Part shown: positions 35,378-44,298 of the stretch, piece by piece
How the letters are laid out: the number at the start of each line of letters is the position of its first letter
Position numbering within the stretch: position 1 is the stretch's first letter
NCBI GenBank assembly: GCA_946477855.1
Contig: CAMKZU010000005.1
Span: forward strand, 1 to 64,000
Source of the DNA: an uncultured Lactobacillus sp.
Lineage (GTDB): Bacteria > Bacillota > Bacilli > Lactobacillales > Lactobacillaceae
Direction: 5' to 3'
DNA: 64,000 nt
The notes under the pieces: model-generated
What the model saw: only the letters and a program-made list of their open reading frames with translations
Databases searched by the model: none
Told to the model about the DNA's origin: nothing
Position numbers and translations under genes: made by a program

Positions 35378-35620
35378 GTATTAATATTACTTTTATTTAG
35401 TTTAAAAATAAAATCTTGTTGGATATTGGGACAAAAACGCTCTATTGATATAAGTAGTAAAATTTTGCAGTTGGCTTTACAAAACCCGCTATAGAAGCAT
35501 CTTTTAGCATTTCTCTGACAGTAGCTTCAGCTATGGTTAAAACAATTTTACTTTATGACCTGCTCTTAAAATTAATTAGTAAGCGCTCTTTTTAATCGTT
35601 ATAATACAGATAATAAAAAC
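35378..35620. other. Gap with levR promoter, cre-like site and a possible gene fragment
   Basis: TATAAT at 35600-35605 is preceded by a cre-like TAGTAAGCGCTCTT (about 35577-35590) in place of a good -35. On the minus strand a short open stretch (about 35442-35540) reads LTIAEATVREMLKDASIAGF and then a stop; it lacks a start and may be a gene fragment or chance. Confidence 0.45.
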
Positions 35621-35635
35621 ATGGGGGAGATAAAC

Positions 35636-38197
35636 ATGAAGGCAGCTAAAGAAAGAGTGCTAAAGCAAATAGATGAATTACCGGATAACGTGACAATTGC
35701 GACCAGCGAACTAGCTGAGAAACTAAATTTATCCAGATCAGTAGTTAGTCACTATTTAAATCAATTGCTTAAAGACAAGAAAGTACAAAAAATTACTCAA
35801 AGACCAGTTAGGTGGGCTAAAATTTCTGCTGCCAATTTTTCTGATCAAGCAGCTTTTAAGAACGTGATAGGAAATAGTGGCTCGCTTAAAAAGGCAATCG
35901 CACAAATTAGTGCGGCAGCAGCTTATCCACCTGCTGGGTTGAACGTCTTAATTACCGGTAAGTCAGGCGTAGGAAAAAGCTTTTTGGCCAGTAAATTATA
36001 CACGTATTCTAAGGAAATAGGCGTGATTGGCGAAAAGGCTCCGTATATCGTTTTAAACTGTGCCAATTATGCCAATAATCCTGAACTTGTGTCCAGTATG
36101 CTCTTTGGCTATGTTCAAGGAGCTTTTACCGGGGCAGACACGGACAAAGAGGGATTATTAAAAGAGGCCGATGGCGGCTATTTGTTTTTAGATGAAGTAC
36201 ACAGGCTCAGTAGCGAAAATCAAGAAAAACTCTTTAGCTTTATTGATTCTGGCGAATTTTACAAAATGGGTGATAATGCTCACGCTTGTAAAGCAAATGT
36301 CAGGTTGATTATGGCAACAACCGAAAAGCCGGAAGCTGTTTTGTTGCCCACATTTTTGAGACGTATTCCTGTCCGCATAAAATTACCGGATTATATTGAG
36401 CGTCCAATTGATGAACGGCTGCAACTAATTAATTCGCTGTTTTTGCATGAAGCTCATAAGATAAATAAAAAAATTGTAATTGACCAAAAGGTAGTTTCAG
36501 CACTTTTACAGCTAAAGCATACTGGTAATATCGGCTATTTGAAAAATATTGTGAAAGTTTCTTGTGCCACAGCCTATCATGACAGCAGTAGTTCGGAAAC
36601 AATCGCTCTAAAACTAAAAGACTTGGATTTGGATTCTTTGCCGCATTTTAAAGATTATGGTGTCTTGACAGTTGATCCTAATGAAAAAGCCCAGTATGCA
36701 CCACGTATCAGTTTGACCGCGAAACTATTAGAAATAACTTCTTCTTTACAAAAACTCAGCATGGATTTTACCAATACCAATTTAAATGCCTGTCGTTTAC
36801 AGATTCAGGCGCTTAATAAATTTATTACGCAAGGGATGCTGGCATCAGGATTGCATGTGCAACACAACTATCTTTTTAAAAAAATCATCACCAACCAGTA
36901 CGGCTTGAACAAAACGGACTATTTGGAACCGGTCATGTATGTTCTGTACGAGCGCCATTTTAAACCCAACTGCGACAAAGAAAAACTCACAGAAGTTATA
37001 ACTACTCATTTACCAAGATCGCTGCATGTTGCCAGTAAATTTTATGAAAAATTATCCGTTCTTGATGAGGAAAGTCAAACCAGTTTAGCGTTAATTTTGG
37101 CATTACTTTTAAGTGATCACGTGGATGAAAATATTCAGCTGCGCGGATTAATGGTGGCACATGGAGAAAGCACGGCAACTAGCATTCAGGCTGTGGTAAA
37201 TTCTCTATGTGGCAATTATGTTTTTGATGCGATTGATATGCCTATTGATGCCGACATTGCGACAATTATTAATGAAGCTAATAAGTTGATCAGCAGTTTT
37301 AATACCACTAATGGTTTCATATTAATGGTTGATATGGGATCGCTGAGCCAGCTCTATAGTCAAATCAGTGCGCAATTAGATGGTGATTTATTGGTCGTCA
37401 ATAATTTGACAACTTTAACTGCTTTAGATTTAGCACTCAAAATGAAGCAGAACTTGCCTTTTAAACAGATAGCAGAAAAAGCCGATAAAGACTATGACAT
37501 TGGGGTCAAATATTACGAAGGCTTTTCTCAGTCAATGAACATCTTAGTCTCGTGTATTTCCGGTTTGGGTATAGCTGAGAAAATTAGTGATATCATTCGG
37601 GACTATTTACCCGCCAGCATAAAGGTGATCCCCTTAGGCTATAATTCACTAAAAGAAAAAATTGCCGGAAAAAAATGGTCCTACTTTGACCGAACTTTAT
37701 TTGTGTTGACTACTATTGATTTAACGGAAAAAGTTAAATTTAACCACATGAATCTATATGACATACTGGATTCCAGTGGTGAAAACAAGTTGAAAAAATG
37801 GCTTTCTCCCTATCTGACCCCAAAGCAAATGGAGAACTTCAACAACCAATTACTGCGGTTCTTTTCTAAAGAGGGTATTTCTGAACGTTTAAGTTTTTTA
37901 AATCCCGATGTAGTTTTAAGTGAAGTGGAAACTATTAATAAAAAATACGAGGACTTTTATAATTTAAGGTTAGATGGCAAGGTTAAATTAAACTTATACA
38001 TGCACATTGCCCTGATGATTGAACGTTCAATGATGCACAACACGACTGAAGTCGAAGTTGAACCCAAGTCAGACAAAGAAAAAGGCTTTTTTAAAATAAC
38101 CAAGAGTATTTTTCAACCAATTGAAATCAAATATAACATTAAGGTTTCTAGTTATGAAATGTCATTGTTGTACGAATTATTTAAACAGTTCATTTAA
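35636..38197 (+). CDS. levR: Sigma-54-dependent PRD activator, LevR/ManR-like
   Basis: About 853 residues from ATG 35636 (GGGGGAG upstream; the track start at 35621 is inside the ribosome site). An N-terminal HTH (ATSELAEKLNLSRSVVSHYLNQL) precedes an AAA+ domain with Walker A GKSGVGKS, the sigma-54-contacting loop GAFTGA and Walker B LFLDEVH. PTS-regulation and EIIA-man/EIIB-like domains follow to the C-terminus. It would activate the PTS operon downstream with RpoN when that PTS is transporting. Confidence 0.92.
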   Translation: MKAAKERVLKQIDELPDNVTIATSELAEKLNLSRSVVSHYLNQLLKDKKVQKITQRPVRWAKISAANFSDQAAFKNVIGNSGSLKKAIAQISAAAAYPPAGLNVLITGKSGVGKSFLASKLYTYSKEIGVIGEKAPYIVLNCANYANNPELVSSMLFGYVQGAFTGADTDKEGLLKEADGGYLFLDEVHRLSSENQEKLFSFIDSGEFYKMGDNAHACKANVRLIMATTEKPEAVLLPTFLRRIPVRIKLPDYIERPIDERLQLINSLFLHEAHKINKKIVIDQKVVSALLQLKHTGNIGYLKNIVKVSCATAYHDSSSSETIALKLKDLDLDSLPHFKDYGVLTVDPNEKAQYAPRISLTAKLLEITSSLQKLSMDFTNTNLNACRLQIQALNKFITQGMLASGLHVQHNYLFKKIITNQYGLNKTDYLEPVMYVLYERHFKPNCDKEKLTEVITTHLPRSLHVASKFYEKLSVLDEESQTSLALILALLLSDHVDENIQLRGLMVAHGESTATSIQAVVNSLCGNYVFDAIDMPIDADIATIINEANKLISSFNTTNGFILMVDMGSLSQLYSQISAQLDGDLLVVNNLTTLTALDLALKMKQNLPFKQIAEKADKDYDIGVKYYEGFSQSMNILVSCISGLGIAEKISDIIRDYLPASIKVIPLGYNSLKEKIAGKKWSYFDRTLFVLTTIDLTEKVKFNHMNLYDILDSSGENKLKKWLSPYLTPKQMENFNNQLLRFFSKEGISERLSFLNPDVVLSEVETINKKYEDFYNLRLDGKVKLNLYMHIALMIERSMMHNTTEVEVEPKSDKEKGFFKITKSIFQPIEIKYNIKVSSYEMSLLYELFKQFI

Positions 38198-38250
38198 AAG
38201 TGTTTAATACTGCAAAAAGAAGTATTTAGATTTTAAACACTTCTTTTTTT
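38198..38250 (+). terminator. Terminator after levR
   Basis: AAGTGTTTAA pairs with TTAAACACTT, with an inner TACT/AGTA pairing, followed by seven U residues. Confidence 0.85.
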
Positions 38251-38279
38251 ATTGCCTTCATTTCGGGCTTCACTTTACT

Positions 38280-38295
38280 TGGCACGCCTTTTGCT
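38280..38295 (+). promoter_or_regulatory. Sigma-54 (-24/-12) promoter of the PTS operon
   Basis: TGGCACGCCTTTTGCT matches the sigma-54 consensus TGGCACN5TTGCW exactly, with GG and GC 12 bp apart. It lies 41 bp upstream of the EIIA start, between levR and the PTS genes. Confidence 0.93.
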
Positions 38296-38336
38296 AATAA
38301 GTTAGTGATGATTGATTTAGGAAAAGGAGTGACAAG

Positions 38337-38750
38337 ATGACAGACATATTAATTGCCAGTCACGGACATTTTGCCAGCGGCTTAAAAAGTTCCATTGATA
38401 TTTTAACGGGAATGGCAAAAAAGATTCAGGTGATTGATGCGTATGTTGATAAATCTGATTATACGAAGCAAATAACGGATTTTATTCAAAACGCTAAACG
38501 TCCAGCCGTCATTTTTACTGATTTAAAGGGAGGTAGTGTAAATCAGAAGGTTGTTTTAAAGGCGGCCCAAGAAAAAGACATTTTTATTGTTACTCAAACC
38601 AACCTTGCAGTTGTATTGGCAGTCTTTTTAGACAATGAAAAGCTTACGAAAGAACATTTGCAGGATTTAATTAATCAAAGCCAAGTTGAACTGTTTCAAC
38701 TTAATGATGGTGATGAGTCGAGCACTCAAGAAGATGAATTTTTTGGATAA
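38337..38750 (+). CDS. PTS mannose-family EIIA
   Basis: 137 residues beginning MTDILIASHGHFASGLKSS, with the phospho-His of the mannose-family EIIA. First gene under the sigma-54 promoter; start follows AAAAGGAG. The following EIIB, EIIC and EIID genes complete the enzyme II. The substrate (mannose, fructose or another hexose) is not readable. Confidence 0.92.
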   Translation: MTDILIASHGHFASGLKSSIDILTGMAKKIQVIDAYVDKSDYTKQITDFIQNAKRPAVIFTDLKGGSVNQKVVLKAAQEKDIFIVTQTNLAVVLAVFLDNEKLTKEHLQDLINQSQVELFQLNDGDESSTQEDEFFG

Positions 38751-38761
38751 GGAGAAATAAA

Positions 38762-39253
38762 ATGATTGCACAACTTAGAGTAGATGACCGTTTAATTCAC
38801 GGTCAAGTTGCATTAGTTTGGACCAAAGAACTGAATACACCAGGGATTATTGTAGCTAACGATAATGCCGCTAATAATCAAATGGTCCAGATGACGCTAA
38901 AAATGGCAACGCCAACGGGTAAAAAACTGCTAATTAGAACAGTTGATGATGCCATTAAAGTTTTTAACAATCCTAAGGGCGCCAATATGAGAATTTTTGC
39001 TCTGACCAATAGCGTTAAAGATGCACTGAAAATTGCCCAAAACGTTAAGGATATTGAAGGAATAAACGTTGCTAACGTTGGCCGCTTTGCCAAAGACGCC
39101 AATGATGCAGTTCAGCTTTCTTCAACCTTAATGCTGTCGCAAGATGAATTGAAGTCTTTAAAAGAACTGGCTAGTTTAGATATTCCTGTCTTTAACCAAG
39201 TGGTGCCAAGTAACGCCAAGACACCAATTAAAACCTTATTGAAAAACAAATAA
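38762..39253 (+). CDS. PTS mannose-family EIIB
   Basis: 163 residues with the EIIB motif LRVDDRLIHGQVALVW (phospho-His). It is a separate protein rather than a fused EIIAB, 12 bp after EIIA with AAGGAG upstream. Confidence 0.92.
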   Translation: MIAQLRVDDRLIHGQVALVWTKELNTPGIIVANDNAANNQMVQMTLKMATPTGKKLLIRTVDDAIKVFNNPKGANMRIFALTNSVKDALKIAQNVKDIEGINVANVGRFAKDANDAVQLSSTLMLSQDELKSLKELASLDIPVFNQVVPSNAKTPIKTLLKNK

Positions 39254-39279
39254 TGACTTAACTTTGAAGGAGGTAAATT

Positions 39280-40119
39280 ATGTTACAAACAGCCTTTCTG
39301 GCAGCCCTCTGTGTTTTTATCTGCTTAGGCGGAAACTGGCTCTGGGGTCAAACAATGATTGAGCGACCATTAGTGGTTGGTACAATTATGGGCTTAATTA
39401 TGGGAGATATGAGAACCGGTATCTTAATCGGAGCATCTCTTGAAGCTATTTTCATGGGCGCCGTTGATATTGGTGGTGCGCTCTCGGCTGAGCCTGTTAC
39501 TGCTACAGTATTGGCAACTACTTTTGCAATTACTTTAGGGGTTAACACGAAAGCAGCCTTGGCTTTAGCTGTGCCCATCGGAGTTTTTGCGGCATTTATC
39601 TTAATGTTTATGAAGAACGTAGTGATGAATATTTTTGCGCCGCTGGTTGATAAAGTAGCTAGTGATGATAATTCTAAGGGCTTAACCAGACTTCATTTTG
39701 GGATGTGGTTTTTGAATTATTTTATCTTTTCATTAGTTACATTCTTCGCAGTTTTAGCCGGTGCTCGTCCAGTGCAACAATTAGTTGCGAAAATTCCTGC
39801 CAACTTAATGGCTGGTTTGGCAGCAACTGGTGGATTGCTCCCTGCCGTTGGTTTTGCCATCTTGATGAGAATGTTATGGAGTAAACAACTTTCACCATAC
39901 TACTTTTTAGGTTTTATCTTAGCTGCATATATGAATTTGCCATCAGTCGCTGTGGCTGCAGTCGGCATCATTATTGTTGTTATTCAATGGATACGTGATA
40001 AGCAAATCATGGACATTGAAAATAAGCAAAAAGAAATGGTAGCTATGCCGCATAATGAAAATCAGACCAAGAGTACTGAAACAGCTGCTGAACAAGAAGA
40101 GGAGGACTTTTTCTCATGA
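39280..40119 (+). CDS. PTS mannose-family EIIC
   Basis: 279 residues of the mannose-family IIC type (PLVVGTIMGLIMGDMRTGILIGASLEAIFMG). A long charged C-terminal tail ends EQEEEDFFS. It overlaps the EIID start by 4 nt (ATGA), indicating coupling. Confidence 0.92.
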   Translation: MLQTAFLAALCVFICLGGNWLWGQTMIERPLVVGTIMGLIMGDMRTGILIGASLEAIFMGAVDIGGALSAEPVTATVLATTFAITLGVNTKAALALAVPIGVFAAFILMFMKNVVMNIFAPLVDKVASDDNSKGLTRLHFGMWFLNYFIFSLVTFFAVLAGARPVQQLVAKIPANLMAGLAATGGLLPAVGFAILMRMLWSKQLSPYYFLGFILAAYMNLPSVAVAAVGIIIVVIQWIRDKQIMDIENKQKEMVAMPHNENQTKSTETAAEQEEEDFFS

Positions 40120-40943
40120 AATTAACTAAAGATGTATCACCGACAGACAAGAAAATAATTAATCGAATTTTTTGGCGTTCATTCACAGTTTTTGCCAGCC
40201 GGGTAGGAGCAACTAAAGCCCATGCCCCTGGTTTCATGTATTCAATCATGCCCGCTCTTGATGAATACTATAAAAATGACAAAGAGGGTCACCGTAAAGC
40301 AATGATGCGCCATACAACTTGGTACAATATTACTCAAAATGTGGGTACTTTTGTAATGGGACTAGTTGCTTCAATGGAAAAAAAGACAGCCCAAGACCCT
40401 CATTTTGACCCTGAAACCACGGTTGCGATCAAAACTTCCTTAATGGGGCCATTATCTGGTATCGGCGATTCAATTTTCTGGGGAGTATTGAGAGTTATCG
40501 CTGCCGGTGTTGGTATTAGTCTGGCCAGTCAGGGCTCTATCTTGGGACCACTTCTTTTCTTAATAATTTATAATGTACCGTCAATTTTAACTAGGTATTA
40601 CTTAACTTACATGGGCTTTACTTTGGGTGACACTTTTATTCAAAATATGTATGAAAGCGGCAGTATGAAGTTACTGAATAAAGCTGCTTCAACTTTAGGA
40701 TTAATGATGATCGGCTGTATGACGGCAACAATGGTGCAATTTAAATCTAAGTTAAGTATTCCGATTACTGGCGGCAAGCCAATTTTAATTCAGACATACC
40801 TTGACCAATTGTGGAAAGGATTAGTACCTTTACTGGTTACTCTTGGCTGCTACTGGCTTTTATCTAAAAAGGTTAATGTTAACTGGATTTTATTAGGAGT
40901 ACTTGTTTTAGCAATTATTTTAGGATTAATTGGAGTGGTTTAA
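40116..40943 (+). CDS. PTS mannose-family EIID
   Basis: 275 residues with the IID motif SLMGPLSGIGDSIFWGVLRVI and C-terminal helices. Together with EIIC it forms the membrane channel of the sigma-54-controlled PTS. Confidence 0.93.
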   Translation: MKLTKDVSPTDKKIINRIFWRSFTVFASRVGATKAHAPGFMYSIMPALDEYYKNDKEGHRKAMMRHTTWYNITQNVGTFVMGLVASMEKKTAQDPHFDPETTVAIKTSLMGPLSGIGDSIFWGVLRVIAAGVGISLASQGSILGPLLFLIIYNVPSILTRYYLTYMGFTLGDTFIQNMYESGSMKLLNKAASTLGLMMIGCMTATMVQFKSKLSIPITGGKPILIQTYLDQLWKGLVPLLVTLGCYWLLSKKVNVNWILLGVLVLAIILGLIGVV

Positions 40944-41648
40944 TTGGATATAGCCGTGACACTGCCGGAAATTATTGCTAGATTAGCTTTATCTATCGTA
41001 ATTGCAAGTGTTATTGGTTTTGATCGAGAACATAAAAATAGACCAGCAGGAATAAAAACCCATGTTTTAGTTTGTGTTGGTGCTTGTATAATCGCGTTAA
41101 TTCAAAAAAAGATTGGTTTTGATGCTCTGCAGATAGCAAATGCACAACCCAAAATGGCAGGTGTTGTCAGGGCAGATGAAGCTCGTTTAATTGCACAGGT
41201 TGTTTCGGGAATAGGATTTTTGGGAGCAGGAACTATTTTGGTTCAGCACCGGACTATCTTAGGACTGACTACCGCTGCCAGTTTATGGGCAGTTGCTGGA
41301 ATAGGATTGGCTTTAGGTATGGGTGATTATGCAATTGGAGTAGTAGGAGCAATAGCAGTAATTATAGTTTTGGTTTTTTCAAAAAGATTGATCCACATTC
41401 ATCCAATGAAAAAGCTGGAGATAAAATATAAGCACAAAGTAGAAACAAAAGAATTTATCAACGATTATTTTAAGAAACATAATATTACTGTTGTCAACGT
41501 AAATTTTAAAGTCACGCAAAACTTAAATGATATAACCTATGTTAATATATATGATATAGAAACCCCACGTTCTATTGATTATGCAAATATAATTGAAGAT
41601 CTGTCTATGAATAAGAATGTCATGGAAATTCAATTAGTAAGTATTTAG
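40944..41648 (+). CDS. MgtC/SapB-family membrane protein
   Basis: 234 residues. The N-terminal MgtC domain has four to five helices (IVIASVIGFDREHKNRPAGIKTHVLV, GIGFLGAGTI) and a C-terminal ACT-like cytoplasmic domain (KYKHKVETKEFINDYF). The start appears to be TTG 40944, directly after the EIID stop, with GGAGTGG upstream. MgtC proteins modulate magnesium homeostasis or ATP synthase in pathogens. Its place inside a sigma-54 PTS operon is unusual and its role here is unknown. Confidence 0.85.
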   Translation: MDIAVTLPEIIARLALSIVIASVIGFDREHKNRPAGIKTHVLVCVGACIIALIQKKIGFDALQIANAQPKMAGVVRADEARLIAQVVSGIGFLGAGTILVQHRTILGLTTAASLWAVAGIGLALGMGDYAIGVVGAIAVIIVLVFSKRLIHIHPMKKLEIKYKHKVETKEFINDYFKKHNITVVNVNFKVTQNLNDITYVNIYDIETPRSIDYANIIEDLSMNKNVMEIQLVSI

Positions 41649-41669
41649 GTTCATTAAGGAGAAAAGCCG

Positions 41670-42935
41670 ATGACACGATTGCAAAAGATGGTATTGAAAC
41701 CAAAAGAGCAGTTAGTGTCACGGCTTTTTTTGTCGCCTAAGTTAAGGCAGAATCTGACGGTTCTTTCATATAGTACTCATGATTTAATTAAAGCGATGAA
41801 AGAATTAAGTGTCAGCGATCCCTTTGTTCTTTTACGTGAACCGCAAAGTGACGCGATGCAAAATCTGGAATGGTTACGTGCACCTGAGGGAGAAAATCTA
41901 GTGGATCATTTGCTGGTGCAGGTTGATTTGAGTGATTGGCATGACTGGGAAAAACGTGCGGTCAAAATGTTGATCTATCATTTGGATGAAGATGGTTATT
42001 TAAGGGTGAGCTTGACTAAAATTATTGAGCGTAGTGAGTTTTCGCTTGAAAACTTAACTAGAGCGAAGAAATTGCTTCAAAGTCTTGACCCATGCGGCAT
42101 TGGCGCTGCCGACCTAAATGAATGTCTCTTGCTTCAAGCGCGGCACAAACCTCACTTTAATCCTGTTGCCCTTGAAATTTTGCTCAATAAACAGTTAGAA
42201 ATATTAGCTGATCCAGATCAATGGCATAATTCTGTATTTTCGGAGACGGAATTAACTGCGGCATTAGCCAGTATTCAGACTTTAGATCCTACTCCGGCAA
42301 GTGATTATGTGACGGGGGAAAATACGCAATATTTACTTCCTGACCTTATTTATAAAGTAAATGACGGGCACTTAATGATAGAGAATTTGCAAAGTCAAAT
42401 ACCGGAAATGGTTTTTGATGAGCAAGCTTTTAATGAATTAAAAGAGCAGGCAGATGAAAATAAATATTTTTCCCAGCAAAAACAGCGTTATGAGGAAATG
42501 AAGAATGCAATTGCGGAACGGCAGAAGACTATTATGCGGCTGGGTGAATTTGTTGGTCAGTTTCAGTGTGAATTTTTGACAACAATGCACAAAAAAGAAT
42601 TAAAACCGCTGGGCTTAAAAGAAACCGCACAGGCGTTGAACCTAGCACCAAGTACGATTAGCAGGGCTATCAAGGATAAATACATCCAGTGTCAAAATAA
42701 AATTTTTAGTTTTAAAATGCTATTTCCGCGGGAAGTCACTACCGATTTGTCACAAGCCCGCGTAGAATATGACTTGTGCAAAATTATTAGAAAAGAGAAT
42801 ACCCGTGCGCCACTTAGTGACCAGCAGTTAGTGGAAATTTTTGCTAAACATGATGTCTTTTTAAGTAGGCGCGTCATAGCCAAGTACCGTAACAAGCTCA
42901 AGATACCCAACAGTTATGCCAGAAGAGCAAAATAA
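41670..42935 (+). CDS. rpoN: RNA polymerase sigma-54 factor RpoN
   Basis: 421 residues. The N-terminal activator-contact region is followed by a core-binding domain (LDPCGIGAADLNECLLLQ), an HTH (LKETAQALNLAPSTISRAIKDKYIQC) and a C-terminal RpoN box variant (LSRRVIAKYRNKLKIP). It directs polymerase to -24/-12 promoters such as 38280. It ends the locus, so sigma factor, activator and target are side by side; it is probably dedicated to this PTS. Confidence 0.93.
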   Translation: MTRLQKMVLKPKEQLVSRLFLSPKLRQNLTVLSYSTHDLIKAMKELSVSDPFVLLREPQSDAMQNLEWLRAPEGENLVDHLLVQVDLSDWHDWEKRAVKMLIYHLDEDGYLRVSLTKIIERSEFSLENLTRAKKLLQSLDPCGIGAADLNECLLLQARHKPHFNPVALEILLNKQLEILADPDQWHNSVFSETELTAALASIQTLDPTPASDYVTGENTQYLLPDLIYKVNDGHLMIENLQSQIPEMVFDEQAFNELKEQADENKYFSQQKQRYEEMKNAIAERQKTIMRLGEFVGQFQCEFLTTMHKKELKPLGLKETAQALNLAPSTISRAIKDKYIQCQNKIFSFKMLFPREVTTDLSQARVEYDLCKIIRKENTRAPLSDQQLVEIFAKHDVFLSRRVIAKYRNKLKIPNSYARRAK

Positions 42936-42937
42936 AT

Positions 42938-43070
42938 AAAAGGGTCTGGGAAAACTCTAACCTAACAAAAAGGCTGACAAATAACGTCAATAAAACGTTG
43001 ATTTGTCGGTCTTTTTAAATTATGAAATTTTTTAATTTAACTTCAAAGAGCACTTTTTCCCAGACTCTTT
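42938..43070. repeat. Nested inverted-repeat element / terminator after rpoN
   Basis: An outer inverted repeat (AAAGGGTCTGGGAAAA / TTTTTCCCAGACTCTTT) encloses about 100 bp, with an inner hairpin AAAGGCTGACAAAT ... ATTTGTCGGTCTTTTT (about 42968-43016) that has a U run. The inner part works as a terminator. The whole resembles the small palindromic repeats dispersed in lactobacillar genomes. Confidence 0.65.
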
Positions 43071-43087
43071 GTTTTAGCTAAAAGTGT

Positions 43088-44029
43088 TTATGGTAAATCA
43101 TTACCGGCAGCTAAATAAATGTCATACCATTCTTGAGCTGTAAGGGAAATATCCGCTCCCTTGGCGCTGTCAATAATATGGGCTGGTGTCATCGTTCCGA
43201 TAATAACTTGGGTATTTGCCGGGTGGCGTAAGATCCAGGCAGCGGCTACCGCATTTTTCGAAACACCTTTTTGATCAGCTACTTTTTGCAAGGCTTCGTT
43301 GACTTCTGGAAACTTCGGGTTGCCAATAAAGTTGCCTTCGATTTGACCATATTGGAAAGGTGACCATGCCTGCACAGTCATGTTGTGTAAGCGTGAATAA
43401 TCTAGAACGCCGCGGTCATGATCAATGCTGCGCTCATCTGTCATATTGGTGTGAATGTTGAAATCAATTGGACCGGTGTGCATGACGCTAAGTTGCAATT
43501 GGTTAATTAACAGTCTTTGACTGACTCCACTTTGCAATAAGTCTACTTGCATCGGGTTAAAGTTTGATACACCAAAGTGTCTTACTTTGCCGTCTCTTTG
43601 CAATTCATCAAAAGCAGCAGCGATTTCTGCAGGATCCATTAAGGCATCAGGTCTGTGGAGTAGCAGACTGTCCAAATAATCAATTTTCATACGGGAAAGA
43701 ATGCCATCGACTGCTTTAATCAAGTACTTTTTAGAAAAATCGTATCTTGTCGTCTTGTAATCTAATTTAGGATTTTCATAAATACCGGTCTTAGATTGAA
43801 TATAAAAATCTTCTCTGCGTAATGATGACTTTTGAAAGGCAGCTCCGAAGATTTCTTCAGATTTGCCATGACCATAAATGTCTGCCGAATCAATATAGTT
43901 AATTCCTGCTTGATGGGCAGTTTCCAAAGTTTTAACAGCTTCGTCAACACTCAGTTTGTTCATGCGCATAATTCCTAGAGCTATTGCTGAAGCAGTAAAG
44001 TTTGTATTGCCAATTTTAATTTGTCTCAT
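43088..44029 (-). CDS. Aldo/keto reductase
   Basis: 313 residues with the AKR tetrad contexts: Asp and Tyr in YIDSADIYGHGKSEE, Lys in QSKTGI and His in LLLHRPDAL; the NADPH site is toward the C-terminus. It resembles YdhF/YcsN oxidoreductases. Monocistronic with a GGAGGTAC site; physiological substrate unknown. Confidence 0.9.
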   Translation of the reverse strand: MRQIKIGNTNFTASAIALGIMRMNKLSVDEAVKTLETAHQAGINYIDSADIYGHGKSEEIFGAAFQKSSLRREDFYIQSKTGIYENPKLDYKTTRYDFSKKYLIKAVDGILSRMKIDYLDSLLLHRPDALMDPAEIAAAFDELQRDGKVRHFGVSNFNPMQVDLLQSGVSQRLLINQLQLSVMHTGPIDFNIHTNMTDERSIDHDRGVLDYSRLHNMTVQAWSPFQYGQIEGNFIGNPKFPEVNEALQKVADQKGVSKNAVAAAWILRHPANTQVIIGTMTPAHIIDSAKGADISLTAQEWYDIYLAAGNDLP

Positions 44030-44298
44030 AATGTACCTCCTTTTCTTAGTATACGCTTTCTTAGCGTGAAAAATTTAAAATAACTGAGTTTTAATTTATA
44101 TTTAAGTTGGCAACTGGACATTCATTTTGCCTATATTTTATTTGCGATTTACGCCAAAAATTTGTTTAAAATAAAACTAAAAAAATAATTTTACTGAAAA
44201 ATATAAAAATATTAATTATAGTATTTGACAATTTTAGTGAATTAAGCTTTTGTTTGGGGTATTCTTATAGTAATAAATGATGTAAAAAGGAAAAAACT

